Assembly: GCA_001970955.1 (NCBI GenBank)
Contig: MPUH01001217.1
Location: 1 to 20,870, forward strand
Reading direction: 5' to 3'
Origin: Stentor coeruleus
Taxonomy: Eukaryota > Ciliophora > Heterotrichea > Heterotrichida > Stentoridae
Length of the DNA stretch: 20,870 nucleotides
A program made the translations under genes and the position numbers. This document shows positions 10,080 through 19,347 of this stretch, piece after piece (position 1 is the first letter of the stretch; each line of letters begins with the position of its first letter). The notes under the pieces are model-generated. The model was not told the origin of the DNA. It ran no database searches and worked only from the letters and a program-made list of their open reading frames with translations.

Positions 10080-10660
10080 TCTGCTCTATTTAGTTCTTCA
10101 TGTAGTATATCAAGGACAAAAGACAAAAATTCATGGGCGTCATGCTGATAGCCATGATGGAAATTCGGAAGCATATTTAAGAATCAGTACCAGCAAATAT
10201 TATTGGACTAATGATGCCCCATCTTATCTCCAGCTAGCAACAGCTTAGCATGCAAAAGCATTGGAAAAAAGCCCTGTCGATTTATTATATTGATTTATTG
10301 TCAGTTAAGTATTGACCGATATTTAATTTTGTCATTAATTTCTTGTGCTTCGGTATAATCTTTAGTTAGTTTTCAATTAGCAATATCACATATTGCAGTT
10401 CATTTTGTATAATTGATTAAAATTTAGTGCTGTATATAGTATCAATCTAGATTATTTAATTTATCTTTGCTGACTTATAAGGTTAGCTTTGTTAAGATTG
10501 CATCAGACTTAAAAAGTCCTATCAGAAAATAATCAAGTAAGGGTTGTGTGTTGGCAATACATTGAAAAGCAGAATTCATGAAACATGCATTCCCAAGGTT
10601 TTCAAGACCTAAAACTTCTTGAGGTTTTGTATCTTTTGGATATGGAATAGAAAGATACAA
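10080..10660 (-). pseudogene. Decayed ubiquitin-specific protease (USP) relic
   Basis: Two diagnostic boxes of USP-family deubiquitinases survive on the minus strand. The Cys box lies around 10535-10625 and reads [17 protein letters not shown], including the catalytic Cys, followed by LLDYFL. About 400 bp further on, around 10090-10165, comes the next conserved block, GYQHDAHEFLSFVLDILHEEL, in a different frame. Their order and spacing match an intact USP catalytic core. Between them the frame is broken by several stops and shifts that no single 15-16 nt intron repairs. There is no start ATG before the Cys box, only a TAA about 20 bp upstream of the first readable codons. The His box is not visible. 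The gene is therefore a non-functional remnant, although the surviving parts still encode recognisable motifs. Confidence 0.82.
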
Positions 10661-10953
10661 AGGTAAAGAGCATTAGCTGAATGGGTTGGCTGATATATGG
10701 TTTTTTAACTTCTTCAGGAGGGTTGCTGTTTTGTGATAGCAAAACTGCTTCTTTTTTTAAGCTACATTAATTTCCCATTTAATAAGTGTGAATGCTGGAA
10801 TGCGATTTTATTAGAGACTAATGTGTACGTTTGTGAAAAAAAAAACTGGATTTAAAATGTTTTCTAAGTTTTGATAAGGGGAATGTTTTTTAGGTTATAA
10901 AGTTTAAAATATTTTTGCAAATTTTATAAAAAATTCTCTAGTAGAATATAAGC

Positions 10954-12301
10954 TTATGGTTTAAATGCAGAAATGACGATATTCCGTGGAGATTGATGCT
11001 TATCAAAAATAGTCATAATCTCTGTTATTGCCCCTTGCTCAGCTAGAAACAGCGCTCTGTCAAGAATTATCAAATTTTCAATACATCCGCTAAGTGAACT
11101 CCTCATAACCCAAAAAATCGCAGACATTTTCTCCAAACCCTTAAACCTTTCTTGGTAAAATCCTTCCAACTCATCTTTCGTAAATGTACTCTTTAAATTC
11201 ATTTTCTTCATCGCATCTTCTGCATAATTTCCAAAGCAATCAAACCTTTTAATCCTATTTCCAATAGCAAATGTTAATGCATAATGAGGAAAATACTCTT
11301 GTAGTAATGCTTGAAAAGCTGCCCTATACTGAAATTTTCTAAATGTTAGAGATGGGTCTATAACATGTGAAGGCTGAGGTTCGCTGATAGACAATGTTCT
11401 TGGCAACCTTCCCAAAAAGAACCAAGGGTGTTTTTTCTTAATATATTCCGACAAAGGGAATCCTGAATCTTTGTTTTCAGTCAAAGTTTCATCAATGCTC
11501 CGCCCTTGAAAAGACTCTCTGACTCTAATCAAATATTCATCAACCTGGTCTTTAGCTTCCGGGGCCACATATTCAGTCAAATGATGATAGCAGCAGCCAA
11601 CATTAATAACCCCTTTAATATTCTCATCAGCTAAAAATAGTTTTAGGCATATCGGCGATAAATCCCCACATGTATGTAATCCTACAAGAAAGGTAGGCTC
11701 TCTAGTAAACACCGCTATATTATCTTTAGTAACTATCATTGGTATAGTTTCAAATTCTCCTTCATGGCCAAGTTTTTCACTAATAATTTTACCTCTTTTT
11801 TCTGACTCATGGCAATTATGCTCTTTAGCTTCAATTGCCACAACTTTCATATCCCCCCTAGTAACAAGAAGGTGTGATAAATAGCCTTGCCCTGATCCTA
11901 TATCTATAGATTTATGCACATTATATAAATCAGATTTAGATTTTATATATGCAGATAATCGAGTTGCTTCATGAATTTTTTTAGGGCTCATCCCATATGT
12001 CTCAACCCGGGTTATATCAACTTGATTTGTATATGCTGGGAAGTTAGGCCAGTTATTTTTACAGGTTTGCAGATATTGCTTTAGATCTGGGTTTGTGATC
12101 TGTGGTAAATTTTACTTCATTAATATGAGATAGGATTTGGATTATGTTGAGATATGACCAAGATGAAAGGATGTCGTACCAGGAATTGGGGATTAATGAG
12201 AAGTAGTCGGTTATGTAGGCTGCAGTTACGTGTGAGTCGATAAGGTGCCGGTTTTGATGTAGGAAAAATATGATCTCGTCGATTTGGGTTTTGTAATCCA
12301 T
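10954..12301 (-). CDS. METTL25/RRNAD1-family methyltransferase-like protein (two exons)
   Basis: Exons 12301-12116 and 12099-10954, joined across a 16-nt intron, give 443 residues. The N-terminal exon (LSSWSYLNIIQILSHINE) continues into ITNPDLKQYLQTCKNNWPNF and then YGMSPKKIHEATRLSAYI, the characteristic entry to the Methyltransf_32-type domain of METTL25 and RRNAD1 (METTL25B). Motif I is SIDIGSGQGYLSH (about 126-138), the acidic end of strand 2 is VVAIEAKEHN (E152), and conserved later blocks are LHTCGDLS (about 203-210) and GCCYHHLTE (about 230-238). FRKFQYRAAFQALLQE follows near residue 315. Family knowledge suggests an SAM-dependent enzyme; the substrate is unsettled. The ATG at 11991 is internal, and the MDYKTQ start at 12301 is chosen because the intron joins it in frame. 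Stop TAA. Confidence 0.88.
12100..12115 (-). other. 16-nt intron of the METTL25-like gene
   Basis: On the coding strand the sequence is GTAAAATTTACCACAG. Without removal the first exon ends in a stop near 12059. With it, HINE joins ITNPDLKQYL and the frame continues to the end of the domain. A at position 10, acceptor CAG. Confidence 0.9.
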
Positions 12302-13321
12302 TGTTTATAAACTTGAAAGGATTTGAAAAAGAATATTAAAATGATTAGTATGTGAATTTATTTCTTTATAGGTTTGATTGATTTTTTATTTAGATTTGAT
12401 ACTATAGGTTTGGCTTATTTAATAGCCTCGTCTCTAAAATTGGACAATGATAATTTTATAGGCAAAATTAATTTGATTGAGGTAAAATTTAATATAAGAT
12501 TGAATTGATCGGCTAAATATTTATTATATGAAATTAATTCAATACTTACACACTATTTTATTTAAATTTACTATATGCGCAAAGCTTAAAAATATAAATA
12601 TGTATTTTCAAATAGCCAATTTTAGCATTTCAATCAATTAGGTTAGCACTTCTAAAAAAATAATATATTTTTTTTCTATTAAAAATATTTACAAAGAATC
12701 TAGTCTAATATTATTCTATCATTCTATTATAATTTATTAAAACTTCCTATAATTATAGTAAATCAAATAATATCTCCTCATAAACTTCATAAGTAAAATT
12801 CGCATACTATATAGTAGGAAAATTGCTATTGCAGTTCTGTTCAATAGGTTTTACAAATAATGATATAAAAATATTGCAAAATCATATTGTCGAAGACCTT
12901 TTATATTTCTAAAGTCAAAATTATATAGACGAATTGAATCTTTTATAAATATTTTGAAAGTTTAATAATTTTTATTAAACCTAATTAAGAGACTCGATTG
13001 GCTTTTAGAATCAAGCTGCATCTTATAAACTTTTTCAAAAATCTTTGGCTTTTTTGTTCTCAAAAGGGAGGATTTCAGTATTTCTTTCATAATGAAGCGA
13101 GCTTTCTTAAAGTAAGTGCATAGAAAATTTTATTTATAATGATGCATAGAATAAGCAGTAAAACTCCTTAAACCTTTTAACTCCAAGAGAAATCAAATGG
13201 AACAAAAGGACACCTTTAACCCTCACTTTCCATTTAATTTGTTCCTTTCCAGCATTCCATATTTATAATCATATTTCAATGCAAATTCTAAGCGTAAGTC
13301 TACATTTTTTCTTAACTAAAA
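12302..13321. other. Gene-free AT-rich stretch
   Basis: About 1 kb between the METTL25-like start and the hydrolase stop. A 42-codon minus-strand ORF at 12962-13090 (start MKEILKSSLLRTKKPK, stop TAA) has a balanced composition and might be a relic or small gene, but nothing else supports it. Near 13199-13246 the octamer GGAACAAA is mirrored by TTTGTTCC some 30 bp on, a weak hairpin. No tRNA or known repeat is recognised. Confidence 0.4.
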
Positions 13322-15199
13322 TTATGAATTATCCAAAAACACTTGAAAGTGTTTTGCAAACGTGGCTTTTTCTAAATAGCTTAAAGTCCCACAATGTCCA
13401 CAGTTTAATGCCATAAATCTGCCAACAATAGCATAATCCACTTTCCTATTTGTACTGCTAAAATCCTCTAGTTCTCCATGAATCCCACATTTTTCTTCAA
13501 AAAAATCAAGCATTTTTTTAATTAGTTTTCCTATGCATTCTGCTTCTTGATTCAAAGCCCCATTATCATCAATTTTCTCAATTTCTTCAAGAGCATCCCT
13601 AAATCTTTCTACAACTTTCATATGAGAGTCAAAAAAATCTTGGCCTGTCCCTGAGCATCCCCATAAGTCCAAGGCAATAATCCATATCAAAGTGCTTAGT
13701 TGTGGGTATTTATCCTGAAAAGCTTTCAAAATCGGCTTTCCGCAAGAATCGATTTTATCGATTTTATTAAGAAACTCTTCAAAAATAGAGGTTTTTTCAT
13801 CGTATTTATAGAGTTTTTTAAGGTTTGACATAAAATTGCACATCTCCGCAGCTCCAAGTATATGCGAAGTGGTCCTCATAAGCATAGGCTGTAGATACGA
13901 AAGAGTCAAAAGGTTATAATTTGGATACAAAAATCTTAAGCATACTCCAGATTTTAAGGAACTAAGGTCAGGAATCATATCATCATTAGCATCTGAAGCT
14001 AGGAGTTTATAGCATTTGGCCCCTAAATAGTCAGCAACACAGTCGCAGTCAGAAGTCCCAAAAATTCTAACAAGCCAATAGGCTACAGGGCCAAAGCGGA
14101 AAAATGCAGTTTCTTGTATAGAAGCAAAAGTTCGATCAGCAAACAGAAAACTCAGGCCGCACTTTTTGCCTAAGTAGCAGGCAAAGCTTCCTCCCAAGCT
14201 TTCTCCATGGACAGCAATTTTTTCTAGCCCCAGATGGGATTTCAGATGGTTTACAAGGACTTCACCATCTCTTTGGATTTTTTTTATATCAGGTGTTCCT
14301 TGGCTTCTTCCATATCCTCTATAGTTCCATATTACCACATTTAGCCCTAGTTCACAATAAAAACTAACCCATTCGTTCTGGTAAAAAGTAAACTCATATA
14401 ATCCTGCATTAGCATTGCAATAAAGAACAGCACTTGAATTATTTTCTTGACTTTTTATATATAAACTATATAGAAATTACCAGTCTAAAGAGCACCCATC
14501 ATCAAGTAAAATCCAGATTTGCTCAGAGCTTATAGAAAGCTGGATATGACTTCTCATATAGTCCAAATCACCAAATGGTTTTTTTTGTAGTAAAATTATT
14601 TTTTCTCTTAGCCATGATCTTTTAGTGTACCACGATAAAACTTTTTCTAAACTTTGCAATACTTTTAAGCACTTATCCCCTTGGAGTTCTTCCAAAACTA
14701 CGTCCTCTTGGTCTTCATTTAAAGATTTTTCTGGCTTTTCATCAAAATATCCACAAAGCTCTGATAAGAGTTCTAATATTCTTTCCTGGTCTTTGCTTGT
14801 TTTGTAATCAGTTTTAGTTTTCTGCATGTTTTCTTTGACTTGGATTACAAAGCGAAATGAAGTTAAAAAATCGTAGTAACTGGCTGAACTGTAGTTTGGG
14901 ATGCTTATAAAATCTAAGTCTTTTTCTATTATTTTAAGTTTTCTTTGGAGCTGTTCTGCTAGTTCTAAGCAGAATTGGGTTTCAAGGTTTGCTTGGTAAT
15001 ACCAAAATGATCCCGGGAAGATTATGTATTGTATTGATTTGCTGAAAATTTTGTATATCATAAGAAAATAGAATAGCAAAGAGCCTATAGGAGTTATATA
15101 ATAGGATAAGGTGTAGGAGAAGTAGCCTATTGAAATAAAGACTGCTAAGACACCAATAGGAACGATAAGAGCTTGGATTTTACTGCCAAGACCAACCAT
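13322..15199 (-). CDS. Membrane-anchored alpha/beta hydrolase with a large insertion (two exons)
   Basis: Exons 15199-14481 and 14465-13322, joined across a 15-nt intron, encode 620 residues. Two hydrophobic segments at about 9-27 and 33-50 predict an N-terminal membrane anchor. A Glu/Lys-rich helical region follows to about 235, and then an alpha/beta-hydrolase fold: LYCNANAGLYEF (oxyanion-side strand, about 254-265), NVVIWNYRGYGRS (about 282-294), and nucleophile elbow HGESLGG with Ser329. A plausible acid is Asp401 in NDDMIPD and a plausible base is His597 in NCGHCG. The core resembles the ABHD16/ABHD17/BEM46 group of serine hydrolases (lipases or depalmitoylases); the substrate is unknown. 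About 195 residues lie between the proposed Asp and His, against some 25-35 in typical members. The apparent GTG-started ORF at 14338 is only the second exon. Stop TAA. Confidence 0.87.
14466..14480 (-). other. 15-nt intron of the alpha/beta hydrolase gene
   Basis: On the coding strand the sequence is GTAATTTCTATATAG. It splits a Cys codon (TG|T). Without removal the first exon stops at TAA right after CSLDW. With it, DCLYIKSQENNSS leads into the hydrolase core. A at position 10. Confidence 0.92.
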
Positions 15200-15464
15200 T
15201 TGGAATATTATATTTTGATAAGATTTATTACTATAAAGGATAATAGATTATAGCTAGGAGTGATTTTGTATTAAATATATTATAATTGTTTCTTATAAGC
15301 CACTTATTTATAAGTCTGATTAAAAATTATGAAGTTTATTAAATTAATCATTTTTTTATCAAAACTAGATTTCTAGACTTTTAAAATCCTTCAATCTGGT
15401 TTTATTGATTCAAACTTATTAAGATTCATGTCTCAAAGAAATTAATAAAAATTATTTATAAGCT
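15200..15464. other. Intergenic spacer, divergent
   Basis: 265 bp of AT-rich sequence upstream of the minus-strand hydrolase and of the plus-strand relic. It presumably holds the hydrolase promoter. No motif is recognised. Confidence 0.4.
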
Positions 15465-16430
15465 ATGTCCAGACGCAGAAACTCACAGCCAAGCGAAGAA
15501 GTGCAGAAAATGTTTGGCTTTGCTCATTGTGTGGGTGCCAAATGGCCTAAAATAATTTATCCTGGTCTATTTCCTTTAAAATATATCGGGCATTGGCGAT
15601 TGAAAGATATTTTCCAGGTGATTCTATAGTATCATCATCAAATGATGCCCTTCTTATATCATGAGTTGCTAAAGAAAGCGATTTCTTTAGTATATTTGAA
15701 GAAAACTGATTTTATTATACTGACGAAAATGCGTACTGTGATAATCTTAAATCAAATCATTTCTTCTATATGAAAAATCAAAAGGCTCCACTTCCAAGCT
15801 GCATGAGCTCGTTGGTAATCGGCCTAAGTCACCTTCAAACCTTAATCTGTGTATTAGATATCATAATTCCCACCTCACAAAATCTATACTAAAATCTACT
15901 TAAAATCTAAAAACCCACCACCTTCAAATCTGCAGGACTGGTCAGAACTTCAAAAAAAGACCTTTACTTATCATTTTTCTCAGTCGGTGAGCTTTAAATC
16001 ATGATAATGTTGAAAGTTATTATATCTACTTAGGATCGGAAGATATAATAGACTCATCAAAAATATACTCAGAAAAAATAAATGATGAAGATTATGATGG
16101 GTGGATACATGAAGAAACCCAATCTATTGATTTAGAAAATTATTCAGTAAGTTTATTAAACTATGCTTTTACCGACGGGAAAGGTTATGAGATATTTGAA
16201 AAAATTTAAGCTAAAGCTCAAGACCTTGACATGTTAAAACAAGCTGAGAGGAGAACAAAAAGTTTATAGGCCACTGATATAGACTTGATTGAAAAATCTG
16301 AGAAAGAGATGAAAATTGTTGCTGGACCTAATCAAAAATATGAAAAAGATGCTGAAGTTTATATGAGATATTGGAAAATATAAACTCGAAAAGTTACTTC
16401 AGAAGTGGATAATGTTTTGGGCTCCTTAAG
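15465..16430 (+). pseudogene. Relic of an unrecognised protein-coding gene
   Basis: From ATG 15465 the frame reads MSRRNSQPSEEVQKMFGF and stays open for about 55 codons to a TAG. A second frame then takes over (ALAIERYFPGDSIVSSSNDA), with in-frame TGA at 15662 and 15707. Further coding-like blocks follow in shifting frames: PPPSNLQDWSELQKKTFTYH near 15930, NVESYYIYLGSEDIIDSS near 16010, and AGPNQKYEKDAEVYMRYW near 16330, with TAG at 16267 and TAA at 16381. Composition is clearly less AT-biased than the spacers and the blocks keep one orientation, which points to a former gene. None of the breaks is repaired by a GTA...AG segment of 15 or 16 nt. I do not recognise the family. A gene with unusual recoding or programmed frameshifting is less likely than plain decay. 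Confidence 0.55.
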
Positions 16431-16568
16431 TCTTATTTGGATGAGTTGCTGGATTAGTAATTAAAAAGTCAATTAAGATTCTTAATAAATAAAAACTTTA
16501 GTGCTTTTTCCTAGTTCCCGAATTAGCTTTGTATTATTTTATTTAAAATCTATATATTTGTCATGCAT
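16431..16568. other. AT-rich spacer upstream of the kinase repeat
   Basis: Short AT-rich sequence between the relic and the repeated kinase 5' region. Nothing recognisable. Confidence 0.4.
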
Positions 16569-16826
16569 AACCTAGTCTAAATCTGGTTTTAGACCTAAAA
16601 AATGTTTAGAAATTAAATCATGGGTAGTGGGTGCATGAAAAAAAATGATGATTTTGTAAGTGTAAAATACCTAGTCTAAATCTGGTTTTAGACCTAAAAA
16701 ATGTTTAGAAATNAACCTAGTCTAAATCTGGTTTTAGACCTAAAAAATATTCAATTTTAATATACATATAAATCATGGGTAGTGGGTGCATGAAAAAAAA
16801 TGATGATTTTGTAAGTGTAAAATACC
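16569..16826 (+). repeat. Partial tandem repeat around the MAP3K-like start, with an undetermined base
   Basis: Two blocks alternate. Block A (about 45 bp, starting ACCTAGTCTAAATCTGG) occurs at about 16570-16613, 16669-16712 and 16715-16749, the last diverging after the A run. Block B (58 bp, 16614-16671) is repeated identically at 16769-16826 and contains the kinase ATG and first 17 codons. The order is A-B-A-N-A'-B, with the single N at 16713 between the second and third A. A true array of roughly 100-bp units with a collapsed or missing B copy, or a mis-joined pair of alleles, would both look like this. The first B copy encodes MGSGCMKKNDDFVSVKY and then stops two codons later, so it is not an alternative first exon. 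Confidence 0.85.
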
Positions 16827-17780
16827 AAGAAAATGAAGTATCTTTTACCTAGGCCGAAGAACTCAGCCCAACCAAACTTAGCACAAGAAAAAAGAAAATC
16901 TTCCAAACGCATCTTTCTGAAAAAAGTTTCTTAGAATTAACTCTACCAATGAATGGTACTCATATTTCCTGGATCCGAGGCGATCTCATAGGTGAAGGAT
17001 CATACGGAAAAGTATATCAATGCTTAAATACCTCAACAGGAGAACTTTTAGCAATAAAAACATTTAAAGTAAAAACTATATCAGATAAGCGACAATCGTC
17101 GTAAAATTGAAAAAGAATTCAAGCAACTCCGTAAAGAAATCAAAGTCTTAAAAACCTTAAACCACACAAACATAGTCCATTACTTCCAAGCTGACCTTTC
17201 AGCTGATTTAAAATCTGTTGATATATTATTAGAATATGTACCAGGGGGTAGCCTTAAAGAATTACTATCAAAATATGGAATTTTTGAGATTCCAGTTATC
17301 AGAAACTATGCAAGGCAATTGCTTTTAGGGTTGAAATACCTTCACGATAATAAAATTGTCCATAGGGATTTAAAGCCAGCTAATGTTTTGATTTCTACCA
17401 ATGGGGTTTTAAAACTCACAGATTTTGGATCCTCTAGGAAATTTGATGAAATGGAAAACTACATGTCGAGGTCACTAAGAGGCTCCCCTTATTGGATGTC
17501 TCCTGAGGTAGTACGTATGGAAGGGCATAGCTTTAATGCTGATATTTGGTCATTTGGGTGCATATTGATAGAAATGGTATCAGGCATGCCCCCCTGGGCT
17601 AATTATACTGATGATGGAAAATCTGTTATGGAACTTATATCTAAAGATGGTATGCTGCCAGATATACCAATGACTGAAGCAAGGTTGAGAGAGATTATTG
17701 TTGAATGTGTTAGCAGAGACCCCGCTGCAAGACCAAGTACACAGGATTTACTTGAAAAAGATTTTTTTTTAAACTTATAA
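16775..17780 (+). CDS. MAP3K/MEKK-like (STE11 group) protein kinase, N-myristoylated (three exons)
   Basis: Exons 16775-16837, 16853-17068 and 17085-17780, joined across 15- and 16-nt introns, give 324 residues. The start MGSGCMKK is a typical N-myristoylation signal with Cys5 available for palmitoylation. After a short linker the kinase domain fills about residues 61-323: GEGSYGKV glycine loop (68-75), AIK with K90, helix-C Glu E111 in LRKEIKVLKTLNHTNIV, HRDLKPAN with D188, DFG with D206, and RGSPYWMSPEV with E234. The last motif and the helix-C sequence are typical of MEKK/ANP-type MAP kinase kinase kinases. All catalytic residues are present, so an active Ser/Thr kinase is expected, although upstream regulatory domains of large MAP3Ks are missing. 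The start lies in the downstream copy of a duplicated 5' segment. The TAA stop is 5 bp before the EXO1 ATG. Confidence 0.9.
16838..16852 (+). other. 15-nt intron 1 of the MAP3K-like gene
   Basis: GTATCTTTTACCTAG. Without removal the frame ends at its terminal TAG; with it, KYQENE joins AEELSPTKLS. A at position 10. Confidence 0.88.
17069..17084 (+). other. 16-nt intron 2 of the MAP3K-like gene
   Basis: GTAAAAACTATATCAG. Removal joins the VAIK-region strand (LLAIKTFK) to ISDNRRKIEKEFKQLRKEI, the expected helix C. Without it the frame stops at TAA 17101-17103 or thereabouts. A at position 10, acceptor CAG. Confidence 0.9.
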
Positions 17781-17785
17781 TATAT

Positions 17786-19186
17786 ATGGGGATTCAAGGA
17801 CTTCTGCAGTTCATAAAACCATTGCTTAAAGAAAAACATATTTCTGAGTATCAAGGGGAGAGACTTGCTGTTGATAGTTATTGCTGGTAAAACATACATA
17901 GGCTACATAAAGCTGTTTACTCATGTGGCAGAGATTTAGCTACAGGTAAGCCAACACGATCGTATTTATTAATCAGACATATAAACTACGTAGTAAAAAA
18001 AGCAGTAGACCTTAAAAACATGGGTATCCAACTAGTCATGGTTTTCGATGGCGCACCAATGCCATGCAAGGAAAACACCGAAGAAGAAAGGCGGCAAACT
18101 CGTTCAGAAAGTTTAAAAAAAGCGGAAGAATTAGAAAAACTCGGCAATATCAAAGAAGCAGAAAGGTATTATACAAGAGCAGTAGATGTCACACCATCTT
18201 TAGCCAAAGAAGTAATTGAAGAGCTGCAAAAATACAACATTGAATGCATTGTCGCGCCTTATGAAGCTGATGCCCAACTAGCTTATTTATGTAAAATAGG
18301 CTATGTTAGTGGGGTTATATCAGAAGATTCAGATTTGATAGTGTTTCAATCAACAAAAGTGCTTTATAAACTAGAAAATAATGGGTATGTCAAGGAGCTA
18401 AAATTGGATGATTTATGGAATCACCCAAATTACAATATGAAAAAATGGACCCATGACCAGTTTGTCCTTATGTGTGTATTAGCTGGATGTGACTATTTGA
18501 AATCTGTAAAAAGCATTGGGTTAAAAACAGCATATAAATACGTTTCACAACATGGAGAATTAAGACAGATAATATCAAAGCTCAAAAGAGATATTGGAAA
18601 AGTCCCAATAGACTACGAAGAACAATTTTTAAAAGCCTTATATTCTTTTAAATACCATAAAGTATTTTGTCCATTAAAAGGCCAAATGGTCAATTTGAAC
18701 CCAATACCTGAAGATATTGAAATGACTGACTTGAGCTTTTTGGGTGAGACTTTGTCACAAGATGTTATTTTGGGCATAGCAAGAGGAAGGTTAAACCCTT
18801 TTACTAAACAACCTTTTTGCGAGCAGAATTTAAAGAGAAAAATCGATGAGATTTTCCAGCCACTATCAAAGCCGAGTGGCATAAAAAAAGTTAAAGTTGA
18901 AGAAGAAATTAAATCCTTGGCTCAACAGATACGATTTGAAAGAAAAACACAAAGAAGCAAGTATTTTGATAAAGGGGAAGGCCCTCAAGATGGGAACACT
19001 GAAAACCCACAAGAGGATTTTATTGATAAAAAGCCTTTTCCTATAATAGCTGAGATTCTTAATCCATTTAAACCTCCGTTCGCTAATCAAAACGCTATAG
19101 AAAAGACTGGACCTTTAGACTTTTTACAGAATTTATCGTTTAGGAAAATTAGTCTTACGACAATTTTTTCAGAGTCTACTAATTAA
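17786..19186 (+). CDS. EXO1: Exonuclease 1 (Rad2/FEN/XPG family 5'-3' exonuclease) (two exons)
   Basis: Exons 17786-17886 and 17902-19186, joined across a 15-nt intron, encode 461 residues. The start MGIQGLLQFI is the invariant N terminus of EXO1, which places the ATG at 17786. The N and I nuclease regions are complete, with the metal-binding acidic residues of the family: D30 (LAVDSYCWLHK), D83 (VFDGAPMP), E155 and D157 (APYEADAQ), D176 and D178 (SEDSDLIVF), and D231 (AGCDYLKSVKSIG, at the start of the helix-two-turn-helix DNA-binding segment). These correspond to human D30, D78, E150, D152, D171, D173 and D225. Known role: end resection and strand excision in mismatch repair and recombination, in the nucleus. 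The C-terminal tail is short (human EXO1 is about 846 aa), and I see no clear mismatch-repair-binding motif in it. Only 5 bp separate it from the upstream kinase stop. Confidence 0.95.
17887..17901 (+). other. EXO1: 15-nt intron of EXO1
   Basis: GTAAAACATACATAG. It begins inside the Trp codon of DSYCW. Reading through gives TAA at once. Removal gives the conserved AVDSYCWLHKAVYSC block. A at position 10. Confidence 0.95.
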
Positions 19187-19347
19187 ATATTATGCTATTT
19201 ATGATATTAGGTTAATTACGATAGTCAAAAATTATTTATGGTTTTTATAAGGTTTGGGATTGAGTAAATTACTAATATAAATGCTCTGTGGAAAGTCAAG
19301 AAGTGTTGTTGTATATGAACTGACTTCTTTGCTAAGATTTATAGAAA

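Noticed and set aside
12962..13090. 42-codon minus-strand ORF starting MKEILKSSLL
   Set aside because: Composition is plausible, but it is short, isolated and lacks any homologue I know or a joining intron.
15465..16430. Live gene using UGA as Trp and UAA/UAG as Gln
   Set aside because: Intact neighbours use the standard code, and this region also has several frameshifts, so decay is the simpler reading.
16620..16679. First copy of the kinase start as an alternative first exon
   Set aside because: It stops after 19 codons and no GTA...AG segment of 15-16 nt joins it in frame to the kinase body.
18613..19090. Minus-strand ORFs within EXO1
   Set aside because: Antisense shadows of the exonuclease coding sequence.
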